From positions 19,509,174 to 19,573,173 of the forward strand of contig OX439042.1 in assembly GCA_949317995.1 (NCBI GenBank): a stretch of DNA of 64,000 bases. Direction: 5' to 3'. This document shows positions 32,954 through 44,870 of the stretch, piece by piece. Under the pieces are notes generated by a model, which saw only the letters and a list, made by a program, of their open reading frames with translations, was not told the DNA's origin and made no database searches. Each line of letters starts with the position of its first letter. The stretch's first letter is position 1. This DNA is from Acholoe squamosa. Its lineage: Eukaryota; Annelida; Polychaeta; Phyllodocida; Polynoidae. Position numbers and translations under genes: made by a program.

Positions 32954-34222
32954 CAGAAGGAGGTAGGTGTGGACATAGAGGGAGCTGGGTGTGGACATAG
33001 AGGGGGGTGAGAGTGGACACAGGGGGAGGTGGGTGTGGACACTGAGGGAGGTGGTTGTGGACATAATGGAGATGTGTAGGAAGATAGAGGGAGGTGGGTG
33101 TGGACATAGAGGTGAGTGGGTGTGGACAAAAAGGTAAGTGGGTGTGGACAAAGAGGTAAGTGGGTGTGGACATAGAGGGAGTAGGGTGTGGACATAGAGG
33201 GAGTGGGTATGGACACAGAGGGAAATGGATGTGGACATAGAGGGAGGGGAGAGTGGACAAAGAGGGCAGTGGGTGTGGACAGAGAGGGAGATGTATGTGG
33301 AAATAGAGGGGGATGAGAGTGGACACAAAGGGATGTGAGTGTGGACATAGAGGGAGGTGGGTGTGAACACAGAGGGATGTGAGTGTGGGCATAGAGGAAG
33401 GTGAGAGTGGACAAAGAGGGAGATGGGTGTGGACAAAGAGGGATGTGTATGTGGCCATAGAGAGAGGTGAGAGTGGACACAGAAGGCAGTTGGTGTGGAA
33501 AAAGAGGGGGGTTTATTTAGACATCGAGGGGGGTGAGAGTGGACACAAATGGAGATAGGTGTGGACATAGAGGGAGGTGGGTGTGAACCTAGAGGGAGGT
33601 GGGTGTGAACATAGAGAAATGTGAGAGTGGACACAGAGGGAGGTGGGTGTTGACACAGAGGGAGGTGGGGTGTGGATAAAGAGGTAAGTGGGTGTGGACA
33701 CAGAGGGAGGTGGGTGTGGACATAGAGGCAGGTGAGAGTGGACACAGAGGGAGATGGGTGTGGACATAGAGGGAGGTGGGGGTGTGGACACAAAAGGAGG
33801 TGGGTGTGGACATAGAGGGAGGTGGGTGTTGACATAGAGGGAGTTTGGTGTGTACAAAGAGTGAGGTGTGTGTGAACAAAGAGGTCAGCGGTTGTGGACA
33901 AAGAGGTAAGTGAGTGTGGACAAAGAGGTAAGTGGGTGTGGACATAGAAGGAGGTGGGTGTGGACATAGAGGGAGGTGGGTGTGAACATAGAGGGAGGTG
34001 GGTGTGAACATAGAGGGGCATGAGAGTGGACACAGAGGGAGGTGGGTGTGGACACAGAGAGCTTTGGGTGTGGACATAGTGGGGATGGGTAGGAAGATAG
34101 AGGGAGGGCAGGTGTGGACACAGAGGGAGATGGATGTGGATACAGAGGGAGGTGGGTGTAGACACAGAGGAAAATGGGTGTGGACATAGAGGGAGGTGGG
34201 TGTGGACACAGAAGGAGGTGGG
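32954..34222 (+). repeat. 22-bp minisatellite, left block
   Basis: More than fifty diverged units of GTGGACATAGAGGGAGGTGGGT. Because 3 x 22 bp is 66 nt, every minus-strand frame reads the same 22-residue Ser/Thr/Pro/His/Leu pattern, which explains overlapping frames of up to 432 codons with no start context or domain. I do not regard them as genes. The array resumes in the same orientation at 37438. Confidence 0.92.
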
Positions 34223-34489
34223 TACAGTGGCCCACAAGGGTCAAATTGAAGTTGGAGCAAAGAGTTGACTTTCACAAAAAAAAGTTAAAGTCCAAAAGCA
34301 AAATCAATGTTCAAAGTCAATTACATTTCATTGCTGTCAAGCTGTCAAGGTGTCAACTCATGAATGCAAACCCACTTGTGACAGGTATCTTTTGGCTTTG
34401 GCATGGTACACTCTATGTCTTTCTATATGTCTATACCAGCAACTACTGGGTAGCTATTGGTTCCCTCACACAATAACTGATGGTTCCAT

Positions 34490-35020
34490 ACCAAGTAGCT
34501 GCTGGTTCCAGCATCCCATAACTGGTGGTTCCCACCCACTGTAACTGGTGTTTCCACACCAATCAGCTACTGATACTGGATCCCATACCAAGTAGCTGCT
34601 GGTTCCCACACCCAGCACTTGGTAGTCCCATACACATTAGTTGCTGTTTCCTGTACCCAGTACATGCTGGTTCCCACAGACAGTAGCTACTGCTTCCCAC
34701 ATCAGGTAGCTGCTAGTTCCCATATAAACTGGTTCCTAACCCAAGTAGTTGCTGGATCCCACACCCTTGCTGGTTCTTGTACCCAATACCTGCTGGCTTT
34801 CACATAGAGTAACTGGTAGTGGTTCCCACATCCATTAGGTGCTGGTTCCTGCCCTCACTACCTGCTGGTTCCCAAATAGAGTGCCTGCTGGTTCCCACAA
34901 CAGGTAGCTGCTAGTTCTGACAACAGTAGCTGTTGGTTCCCATACAGTAGCTACTTGTTCCCATATCCAGTAGCTGCTGGTTCCGATATAGAGTAGCTAC
35001 CGATTCCCATACGTAGTAGC
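34490..35020 (+). repeat. TAGCTGCTGGTTCCCACA minisatellite, left arm
   Basis: Diverged short-period copies of AGTAGCTGCTGGTTCCCACA, with variants such as CAGTACATGCTGGTTCCCAC. The same family is inverted in the right arm. Confidence 0.85.
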
Positions 35021-35029
35021 AAAAGAGTG

Positions 35030-35645
35030 ATCTGGATAAATTCTGGAAGAAAAAGGTCATATAAGTCAAAAATGGGCAAATTGGGAAAGTTGTGTGAAAC
35101 TAGGTCATAAGCAGTCAAGATAGTTAAAATTTGTCGAAATAGGTCAAATTGGTTCCAATTAGGTAAAATTGAATGAAATTAGGTCAGACTAGGATAAATT
35201 ATGTCAAATTGGTTGAAAATGGGTCAATCAGGTCAAATTCTATCAAATTAGGTCAACGGTGGTAAGAATAGATCTCATTGGTCAAAATTAGGTCCAGTAG
35301 GTCAATGTAGGCTAAGGTAGGTCAAATATGGCGAAAATAAGTCAATTTGGTTAAAGGTGGGTCAAGGAGGTTAAATCAGGTCAAATATGGTAAAAGTAGG
35401 TCAAATTGGTCACAGGTAGGTCAGTAGATCAAATCAGGCTAAGATAGGTCAAATTAGGTCAAATAATGGTGAAAATAGGTCAAATTGTTCAAAAGAAGGT
35501 CAATTAGGTAAGGAGAGTTCAAATTAGGTCAAATATCTTAAAATAGGTCAAATCACTCAAAAGTAGCATGATTAGGTGAAAGTAGGTTAGAATGGGTCAT
35601 ATTAGGTCAAATATAGTCAAAGTAGGTCAGATTGGTCAAAAATAG
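35030..35645 (+). repeat. AGGTCA array, left arm
   Basis: Runs of AGGTCAAATTAGGTCAAAT-type sequence in a higher-order unit of roughly 65 bp, with TATGGTGAAAATAGGTCAAA as a recurrent segment. The matching right-arm array is inverted. Confidence 0.85.
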
Positions 35646-35654
35646 TCATAGTCG

Positions 35655-36760
35655 ACCTTTTTTTGACAAATTTCCACATAATTTGACCTAAATGACCTAC
35701 TTTTACCTATTTCCAGCATATTTGACCTTACTTCATCTATCATACCCTATATTTTGACAAAATTGACCTACTTTTGACCAATTTGATCTATTTCAACCAT
35801 ATTTGATCTATCCTGACCTTATTGGACCTAATTGACCTACTTTTGATCAATATGACCTGTTTTCACTATATATGACCTTAATTGACCCATCCTGACCTAA
35901 TTGACCTACTTTTGACCCATTCGACATATTTTCACCATGTTTGACCTAATTTGATTTACTTTGACCTTATCGACCTATTTCTGACCAATTTGACTGGTTT
36001 TCACCATATTTGACCTAATTTGACATATCCTACCCTTATTGACCTACTTTTTACCAATTAGACCTATTTTCACCCTATTTGACTTAATTTGAACTATCCT
36101 GACATTATTTATCTTTTTTTGACCAATTTGAGCTAATTTCACCATATTTACTCTAATTTGTCCTATCCTACCCTATTTGACCTGCTTTTCACCAATTTGA
36201 CATATTTTTCCAGCATATTTGACCTAATTTGACCTATCCTACCCTTATCGAACTACTTTTTATTAATTAGACCTAATTTCACCCTATTTGACTTAATTTC
36301 AACTATCCTGACATTATTTATCTACTTTTGACCAATTTGACCTAATTTCGCCATATTTACTCTAATTTGTCCTATCCTACCCTATTTGACCTGTTTTTTA
36401 CCAATTTGACATATTTTTCCAGCATATTTTACCTAATTTGACCTATCCTACCCTTATGGACCTACTTTTTATCAATTAGACCTAATTTCACCCTATTTGA
36501 CTTAATTTCACCTATCCTGACCATATTGACCTACTTTTGACCAATTTGACCTATTTTCACCATATTTACTCTAATTTGTCCTATCCTACCCTAATTGACC
36601 TGCTTTTGACCAATTTGGCCTATTTTCACCATATTTGACATAATTTGACCTATGCTACCCGAATAGACATACTTTTGACCAATATGACCTATTTTCAACA
36701 TATTTGACCTAATTTGACCTATCCTGACCCAATCGACTTATTTTGACAGCTACTCTTTTA
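35655..36760 (-). repeat. AGGTCA array, right arm (reads TGACCT)
   Basis: Units of about 65 bp containing TTTTGACCAATTTGACC and TTTTCACCATATTTGACC. It is the reverse complement of the left-arm array and about 1.8 times as long. Confidence 0.85.
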
Positions 36761-36774
36761 AGAACTCGCAATTA

Positions 36775-37185
36775 CCTGATGTAGGAACCAGCAGGCACTC
36801 TTTTTGGGAACCAGCAGGAAGTGGGTGCAGGAACCAGCACCTAATGGATGTGGGAACCACTACCAGCTACTCTATGTGGAAGCCAGCAGGTACTGGGTGC
36901 AAGAACAAGCAAGGGTGTGGGATCCAGCAGCTACTTGGGTTAGGAACCATTTTATATGGGAACCAGCAGCTACTGGATGTGGGAACCAGCATGTACTGGG
37001 TACAGGAAACAGCAACTAATGTGCATGGGAACCACCAAGTGCTGGGTGTGGGAACCAGCAGCTACTTGGTATGGGATCCAGTGCCAGTAGCGGATAGGTG
37101 TGGAACCGCAGTTACAGTGGGTGGGAACCACCAGTTACAGGATGCTGGAACCACCAACTACTTGGGGTGGAACCATCAGTTATTG
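36775..37185 (-). repeat. GGGAACCAGCAGCTACT minisatellite, right arm
   Basis: Inverted counterpart of 34490-35020 (TGTGGGAACCAGCAGCTACT). The 71- and 153-codon frames here follow the repeat period and are not genes. Confidence 0.85.
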
Positions 37186-37437
37186 TGTGAGGGAACCGAT
37201 AGCTACCCAGTAGTTGCTGGTATAAACTTTGTTCATATAGAAAGACATAGAGTGCACCATGCAATGCTAAAAGATACCTGTCACAAGTTGGTTTTCATGA
37301 GTTGACACCTTGACAGTTTGACAGCAATGAAATGAAATTGACTTTGAACATTAATATTGGTTTTGGACTGTAACTTTTTTTGTGAAAGTCAACTCTTTAC
37401 TTCAACTTCAATTTGACCCTTGTGGGCCACTGTAGTA

Positions 37438-37760
37438 CGGTGGGTGTAAACACAGAGGGAAGTGGGTGTGACCACAGAGGGAACTGGGTGTTGACATAGA
37501 GAGAGGTGGGTGTGGACACAGAGGGAGGTGTGTGTGGACACAGAGGTAGATGGGTGTGGACATATACGGAGTTAAGTGTGGACACAGAGAGAGGGGGGTG
37601 TGGACATAGAGGGAGGTGGGTGTGGACACAGAGGGAGGTGGGTGTGTATATAGAGGGTGGTGTGTGTGCACTTAGAGGGGATGTGGACATAGAGAGGATG
37701 TGGATGTGTGAGGGGGTGCATGTGGACATGAGGCATGTGAGTGTATGTGGATAAAAGGGA
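37438..37760 (+). repeat. 22-bp minisatellite, right block
   Basis: Continuation of the 32954-34222 array in the same orientation, about 14 units, degenerating into GTGGACATAGAG..GATGTG near its right end. Confidence 0.9.
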
Positions 37761-39370
37761 ATGTATGTACATAGATGGATGTGAGTGTGGACACATATAC
37801 AGACATGTAAATATACTGGGACAGAAGGGGAATCTGACCATGAGTGTTGCAATCTACAACAACCCTGCATACAAGTAAAGTCACCTTCTGCTAGGTGCTT
37901 GTGTGAGTTACCCAAATTAGGCTGGCTGGGAATGGGTACACTGTATAAGAGGTAAGGTAATCAGTACACAAGGTGGTCCCACTATGACCTGGATTGGGAA
38001 AGGGTCTGACTGCCTCTCACACTTAGTTGTATAGTAGTAGTATGCAGCTGCAATAAGGAGGGCTATTTCTGAACACAGCCAGTGGCCACACAGTTACATG
38101 TATAGGTTTGCAATCATGCCTTCAGATGTACAATATCACATATTATTGCAAATAAAGATCCAGTCTTTTATGGATCATTGCAAAGTGCTTGAATTAGCAT
38201 TCATGAATATTGCACACAACAAGGTACAATGCCATTGGTAATATTGAGATACTAGTGCCATTTCCTATTTAGGATTGTAAGTGCCCTTATGAATAGAGCA
38301 GCAAGAAAATGGTGACCTTTACATGTCATAATGAATAGAAAATGGTGAAAGATGGCAAATTTATGCTTACCCACTTTTACCCTCAGTTTTTGGAGACAGG
38401 TCTTGTGTGTAGGTGAGCCAGGTGGAAATGACAGCTGAGGTGGGGCAGTGTAGCCCAAACTGGTTGGTCCTGTTGGTGTTTGGGAGTGCTCAGTAGGTAT
38501 CAGCAGGGGGTGAGGGGGCACAGGGGTGGTTCTATTTCCATCTGATATGTCACATTCATTTTTCAAATCATACTCAAATATGTTCTCGACAGACACATGT
38601 CATAACATGGTATTTATGTGTTAATAGTCCATTAAATATCACATAGTTATAGTCCATTAAATATCACATAGTTCATAGTGAGTCTATACATGAGGTGTGA
38701 TGGACCTAGGCATAAACCTGTTACAGTGTATTTTCAATGGATGGAACTATGGCATGCATCCCATATGAAGGAAGTCTGGTGTAAATTTAAGATTTCCCCA
38801 TATATTTTCCCCCAAAAATGACACAAAAGAGAGTCAGAAAGGTTTTCCATGTGAGTATCTTGATGCTCATTTTTGAGAAGATTAATTCTTGACACTCAGC
38901 AATGATTGCTGGTCTCATATAAGTACCAGTGGTTAGTGGGGGTGGGGAGGTGTTAAAATAACTCTTCAGCACTAAAATTTCATAAGTACCTGTCTTGGAT
39001 ATGGACCAGGGGTAAAGACCAAACAAAATGTCTGGGTATTTATTTAGTACAGTGAATAAGGCACAGTGAGATTTTGGGGGCTTTTACACGGTTAAGTAGA
39101 CAGCACAGACAGTGTTAAATGATGCCAGTATATTTTTCATGGGAGGCTGAGTTTAGATATGCTTTTACATTCACCCATTTATGCCCCAGAAATCCCCCTC
39201 CCCATCTGACTAAAATGACCTGTTCTGTAAGTGTGTACCACAGGTGGTTTGCCTGCACCCTACAACCTTGACAGTCTAAATTTAGCTGACTCTTTACTTA
39301 GTGCCCGTAAACAACTTAGCATGCCCTATAATCATTGAGTGCCTATTTGCCAGGCCTCTAAATGCTACCT
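37761..39370. other. Intergenic DNA, no gene recognised
   Basis: No coding or repeat signal beyond a short tandem duplication of TAGTCCATTAAATATCACAT at 38627-38665. Confidence 0.5.
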
Positions 39371-39592
39371 AACTCTTTAAGGTCTGCTGATGCAGTAGTG
39401 TAATGTGCCCATTGGCTGGCATGTTTTACCGATGAAGACTTGGGGAGTCTGCTTGCCAGCATTTCATTGGGGCATCATGCTGATCTTCCCAAAGCGTAAG
39501 CATGATGCTTGAATGTAGCCCTGGCTGCATTAATGCATCATGACAACCAAAATGCATTAATGCATTAGGGTTAGCCCTTAAAGGGTTTAACT
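39371..39592. mobile_element. Short GCATTAATGCAT-family element
   Basis: Left end AACTCTTTAAGG and right end CCTTAAAGGGTTTAACTC are inverted, with GTGCCCATTGGCTGGCATG and TGCATTAATGCAT blocks as in 31319-32010. About 220 bp, non-coding. Confidence 0.55.
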
Positions 39593-39849
39593 CTGTTCAA
39601 GACATTTCTAGCAAACATGCACATTTAGTGAGATATCATAATTATTAGAACGGGAGAGTGAGTGAGTAATAAATGTTAAACGCCATTTCGACAACTGAGG
39701 TCATATTCATGGCGAGAACTACATTACATATCTTCACAGATGAATGTGTCAGTGCCCATACATATGTGCACCACACACATATTAGAATGGGACACATAAT
39801 ATTATGATTCAATCAACTTTATGTATCAATTTTGTCAGTAGCTTAAGTC

Positions 39850-40110
39850 AATCAATTTTCCTTTTTTTTGGGGGGGGCAAGGCTCTCCCTCTTTTTTTTC
39901 TGCCTCGCTCTCTTTCTATTTTGCTCTCTTTCTCTCTCTTCCCTCCCTGTATTGCCTTCCTCTCTTTCTCCTGTTTCCCTCTCCCTTTCTCTCTCTTTCT
40001 CTCCTTTCCCTCTCCCTCTCTCTCTCTCTCTTTCTCTCTTTATATCTATCTCTCTTGCTCTATCTGTGCCTCTCTTGCCCTCTCATTTCTTTCCATCTCA
40101 CTCCCTCTCT
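39850..40110 (+). repeat. Polypyrimidine (CT-rich) tract
   Basis: Long CTCTCTTTCTC-type simple sequence. The Ser/Leu/Phe-rich plus-strand frames are low-complexity artefacts. Confidence 0.9.
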
Positions 40111-40239
40111 CTGTTCTTTGGACCAAACCAGGATTCCATGCTCACACAGAGGCCCCTGGTGGACTCTGGTATCTTCACTTTATGCTGAAGAATCAGACAT
40201 ATGTGTATAAATCTCACTAGAGGGCCCTGTTAAAAACTG

Positions 40240-40440
40240 GGGAATATCAGGGTAATTCACGGGATTGTAGGTACTATTCCCAGGATCTTCCCGAGAATAT
40301 GTGCTCACAGATTCACCAGTCATTCACGGGATTTTCCCGTGTCTTGTTTCGAGGGTACGCACTCGTGGGTTTATGGGTCGTGGATTATTAACCCATAAAC
40401 CCACTCGTGCGTACCCATAACATACATTAAACGCTAAATA
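40240..40440. repeat. CACGTGAATTC-family element, copy 2 (inverted)
   Basis: Contains ATTCACGGGATT, CATTCACGGGATTTTCCCG and an internal palindrome (GTGGGTTTATGGGTC with TTAACCCATAAACCCAC). ACCCATAACATACATTAAACGC is inverted relative to the flank of the copy at 27265, identifying the same family. Confidence 0.6.
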
Positions 40441-42370
40441 ACAAATAGCTAAACTACCCCCCCCATCTTTGCAAAATTGCAACGAGTGTTAAAGCGATTT
40501 ATATCGCAGGTAACTCAGAAGGGTTCATACCAACGAGGGGTGAAGCGATTTGAATTGCACGTAACTCTGATAAGTGCTTAAATAATAACTGGTGCCTGAA
40601 AAAAGAATCATAAAATTGACCAAACCTTCACCAAGAGGATAAATCCCCCAACAACAGCAAAATATTGAAATTTTGTAAAGTCAGGAGTCAGGTGGAAGTG
40701 TTGTGACAGTGTCAAACACTTCTCTACCCCCCTATAAAATGGTTAACAATAAGAGTGATAATGTGCCCACTAATGAAAAAACACCTCAGTCTTCCCTGCT
40801 AAATAATGAGCCACAGTGGGTGACAGGATGTAGCTGACATCAGCACTGTTCTATAGAGGTGGCAGCTCCTGGTGAGAAATGAGTGAACTAGGCAAACTGA
40901 AGGGTTGTAGCTGGCTCCTATTTTAGCAGGGTATGACACAGGATGTACTTAACATATGTAGACCAAGTATCAGAAAATCTCTCCCCTTTCAAAATATCTT
41001 ATCTATCGCTATAATATTCATGTAATATTAAGTATTAGAATAATGCTATTATACACAGTTATATGCTGCTATATTCAAGTGGAATAAACCAAGAAGAAAA
41101 CACTATGATATAGAATATTCATCTCCCATTGCCCCCTAGCTGGAAACACCTCAGTTCACCCTGCTAAATAATGAACAATGAGACCATCACCCTGCTTAAA
41201 AAGTGCGGGAAACCTGACATCCTAAGCTGACACCTCCATAGAAAAGCATTGAGTGCACAAAGGATGTTGCACCCATTTTGAGATGACCTACCTTTTTAAA
41301 ACCTTAATATCAGAAAAATAAGAACCATGTAACAGGTAACAATTACACCTCTATGATCCTGAATATGTACACTATTTCATGACAGGTTTCATTTTGCCTC
41401 ATATTTAAGCATTTTCATATTATTTGAGGTTGAAGTGAACAGTCCCATTTCTGAAACAGGCAACTTAGTTCTTAAAGTGTCACTCTGTCCCCACCTGTCT
41501 CTAAAAACTTGGAAAAGTAAACTTTCCGAGTTAAAAATAAATACCAGTAAATTAGCAGACAATGTTAACTTTTACACAACTCTACTTTTCTTGATTAATG
41601 TGACTAATGAGATAACCTTAAATTTCAGCCAAAGTAAGGTATTATTTTATTGTTACACTAGTCATGTTACACAATATAGCACTGCTCTATTGTGCACATG
41701 ACTAATTGTTTGCTGGTGGTAGACTATTGCGGATGTAAAACACCCCCATATCGTATGGATGTGTGTACCACTGTCACACTATAATGAACATCTAGGGTGT
41801 GACAAGGGAAAACACAGGCTATATTATGCTCACCATCAGCCATGCTGCTATCTTGGCCATGCAACATTTATAGGTAATCTGTCACCACATTCAGCTTCTG
41901 CCTGTACCTATCAGCATCACGGTATCAGTGGGAGACTGGCTACATAGAAACATACCATAAAGTGTGGACTATACTAAAGCCTGGAATGAAGTTCATTCAA
42001 TATATAGCTTAAAATTCATAATGCAATATATGGGGATCATGAAACCTTTGCAGATTGGAGTAATTGGTGGGCGGGGACTGCTTCCAATATTTCAAACAAC
42101 AAGGCTGTCCAAAAGGCCTTTGACTATTTCAAGCTACACAAAAGCCACTAATGATCTGTGTTTTATGATGACTAATGCTGTAGTTGGGGGAGTTACATCA
42201 TATCAATAATTAAATGACTATTTTCTCAAAGCTTCCAGTTGCAATTAGTCTACAGTGGTTCAAGTCTCGTAAATAACATAGCGGAGGTTTACGTTGGCAC
42301 TGGTCACACTTGGGTCAATGCTCCCAGGGGGCAAGGTGAATGATATCAAGACGAATCAAATAGTGCCATG
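40441..42370. other. Intergenic DNA, no gene recognised
   Basis: AT-rich. Related segments such as CACCTCAGTCTTCCCTGCTAAATAATGA (near 40782) and CACCTCAGTTCACCCTGCTAAATAATGA (near 41148) mark a diverged duplication. No exon is seen. Confidence 0.5.
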
Positions 42371-42394
42371 CACACATCCAGTGAGAGTCTAAGG

Positions 42395-44870
42395 CTAGTG
42401 AGCCTTTGAAACATGAAAGAGTCAAAATTGAAAAGAAAACAATACATGCCAGAAAAGGTTTGATAGTGAGATGTTCATACATAGATATCAACGGGCCGAT
42501 TGGACTGAATTTAATGATAGCAAAACACCAGATCAATTATGGCGTATTTTGTTGGGAAATATTAAGGTAGCACTCTCAGTGACTGCACCAATAAAAAAGA
42601 TGACCATTCCTGCTCACACTGATGAATGGCTTACTCCAAGGGTAATCAGTCTTATGAGGGAACGAGACAAACTGTATAAGAAATTTAGGAGAACAAAATT
42701 GAAGGTTGATAAGGAAATAGCTAAAGCAAAGCGTAATGAGGTTGAAATGGCCTCACTGCACAGCAAACAAACAGTAATGACTAAATTGATAAGAAAGGAC
42801 AACAAAGACCCAAAAGCCTTTTGGGAAGCTATAGAAAGACGAGGAAAGGCAAAGCCAGTTTGATTAGATTGATAGACAATGTCACTAAGGCTGATATACC
42901 CAATGGGGATGTAGCTAATTATATAAATAACTATTTTTCAAACATAGGAGAGGAGCTTGCTATGCGACATCCCACTGTACATATACCCCCCATGCCTGCA
43001 GATAATCCCTTAGACATTGAACTTCTTCATACAATGATCTCCACAGAGGAAATGTTAAACGTAATAAGAAAGATTGACTGCAGTAAGTTATCCAACATCA
43101 AAGATGTCAAAACATTTATCCTAAAGAAGGTATTTTTATGTGATCCTGGCAAACTGGTTCTTATTTTTAACAAATGCCTACAAAGTAGTTTCTTCCCCAA
43201 TCTGTGGAAAGCAGCCACAGTTATACCTATACCCAAGAAAGGGAATTGTAAACTAGTTACTAATCTTAGGCCTATAAGTCTTTTGCCCTTACCGGGAAAG
43301 ATTTTTGAAAAAATAATGGCCAATAGGTTAAGAGGTTTCTTGGAGGAAAGGGATATTATGACCAACACTCAACATGGTTTTAGGCCAGGACGGTCCACAT
43401 TAACTGCAACTACCACATACCTAAACTGTCTGTATAATGCCATAGATAAGAATAAGGACACATATAGCCTGTTCTTAGATTATTCCAAGGCTTTTGATAC
43501 TGTGTCACATCCAGTGCTGATAAATAAATTAAAAGACTTGGGTTTATCAAGAAATACTTGTAGTTTGTTCTCCAGCTACTTAACTGGCAGAACACAGAGG
43601 GTTGTGGTAAATAATTCTGTATCACAGGTAAAGGCAGTGAAGTATGGGGTACCACAAGGGTCAATACTAGGTCCCATATTGTTTACATTATATATAAATG
43701 AACTGCCAACATGTTTCCCCTTGTGTTCAACTGTCTTATATGCTGATGATGCTGTGAGGTCAGTGCATAATTTTGGACAGATGAGGCAGATGGTTCCTGC
43801 TGTGAACCAATGGTGTTGTTCCAACCTGTTGACTATCAATAAGGATAAAACAAAATGGATGCACTTTGGTCCAAATAGTGATGATACGAATGACAACCAG
43901 GTTGATATAAATAATCAGCAACTAGAACATGTTAAGGAGTTTAAATACCTTGGTGTATTGATAGATGATGAATTGTCTTTTGATAAGCAAAGGCAAAAAA
44001 CCAAATCAAATGTCATGTTTAGGGTGCACCAATTAGCAAAGATTAGGAGATATCTTGATGTACCAGGTGCAGTTGAGTTGTATAAAAGTAAGATCCTACC
44101 AATATTTGACTATGTCGATATCATATGGGACAACCACCAAGCAACATATGCCCAAGATTTACAATTAATCCAGAACAGGGCATTAAGAATTGCCTACAAG
44201 GTTAGGTTAGAAAAGAACCCCTTGCACACTACTAATGAGCTTCGTGATATGAGTAAATGTAAGAAATTAGAAGATAGACGTGACACACATCTTTTAATTT
44301 ATGCATATAGTATCAAAATCAACCAAATGTTATTGATGTTAGACCCAGGAATACTAGACGGCAATTAGGCCTGAGATGCATTCAAAGGATATCCAGGAAT
44401 CCGGTTGTATATAAGATTTTCCATCAGGAGGCAATTAGAAGATGGAATAAGCTAAAGATAAAGTATACACTGATTAAGGAAAAAGAGGTATTTAAAGAAG
44501 AAATTAAAAGAGATTATCCTAAATGTTACATCAATGATAAATATACCATACTTGTCTAGTATACACACTCTTTTTGAATTGTATGATAAACTATGATTGC
44601 GTGCTGGGTCCTCTTATGACAGCTATGTATGAATCTTCCATGTATACCTGATTAATGACAGATATGTGTGTGGTGCATTAAAATGAAACAAACTGTTTGT
44701 ATTATACATTGGTATCGTGTAATCTACACCATTACATGAACTCTGAACTCATCATTCATCCCCATCTCATTATGTGTTATATTACATTGTGCAGATATAA
44801 CTATGAGTGGTCTCTATGTGACATGTAACATTGTGTGCCATTACACTGATTATTAAATAGATTGAATAAG
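42395..44870 (+). mobile_element. CR1/Jockey-like LINE, 5'-truncated and frameshifted
   Basis: Non-LTR retrotransposon without an intact endonuclease in the window. The RT frame (next entry) is preceded at about 42395-42460 by a segment whose +2-frame translation (HERVKIEKKTIHAR) fits the usual linker before RT, so the upstream part is present but degraded. The 3' UTR probably ends near 44870. I cannot fix its exact boundaries or the clade. Confidence 0.7.
42471..44559 (+). pseudogene. LINE reverse transcriptase, two frameshifts
   Basis: The first segment (42471-42863) is the linker before RT (RYQRADWTEF..PKAFWEAIERRGKAK). The frame then shifts near 42845-42860 into the segment to 44368, which holds the RT core: LRPISLLP, QHGFRPGRST, FLDYSKAFDTV, YGVPQGSILGP and the catalytic LYADDA. 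A second shift near 44330-44345 moves the C-terminal thumb/tail (NTRRQLGLRCIQRISRNPV, then EAIRRWNKLK) into another frame, ending at TAG 44557-44559. In an active element this would copy RNA at a nicked target. Two frameshifts make this copy inactive. Family is firm for CR1/Jockey-like RT and uncertain below that. Confidence 0.85.

Larger units (their letters stand above)
34225..37432. mobile_element. 3.2-kb foldback element with satellite arms, TA-flanked
   Basis: Begins CAGTGGCCCACAAGGGTCAA and ends TTGACCCTTGTGGGCCACTG, with TA directly outside each end (34223-34224 and 37433-37434), as expected for Tc1/mariner/pogo-type integration. The arms are inverted over their whole length in three layers: about 270 bp of unique sequence (34225-34490 and 37185-37432); a GCTGGTTCCCACA minisatellite (34490-35020, inverted at 36775-37185); and a long AGGTCA array (35030-35645, inverted at 35655-36760). 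The centre is near 35650. It has no ORF, so a transposase would have to act in trans. It splits the 22-bp minisatellite, whose two blocks lie in the same orientation either side, showing that this is an insertion. Confidence 0.8.

Noticed and set aside
32881-34275. Overlapping minus-strand ORFs of up to 432 residues, Pro/His/Ser/Leu-rich
   Set aside because: They are the translation of a 22-bp minisatellite; all three frames give the same 22-residue pattern because 3 x 22 = 66.
36804-37305. 71- and 153-residue plus-strand ORFs
   Set aside because: Follow the period of the GGGAACCAGCAGC repeat; no domain.
37397-37915. 172-residue minus-strand ORF
   Set aside because: Same minisatellite artefact in its right block.
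39804-40220. 138-residue Ser/Leu/Phe-rich ORF
   Set aside because: Translation of a polypyrimidine tract.
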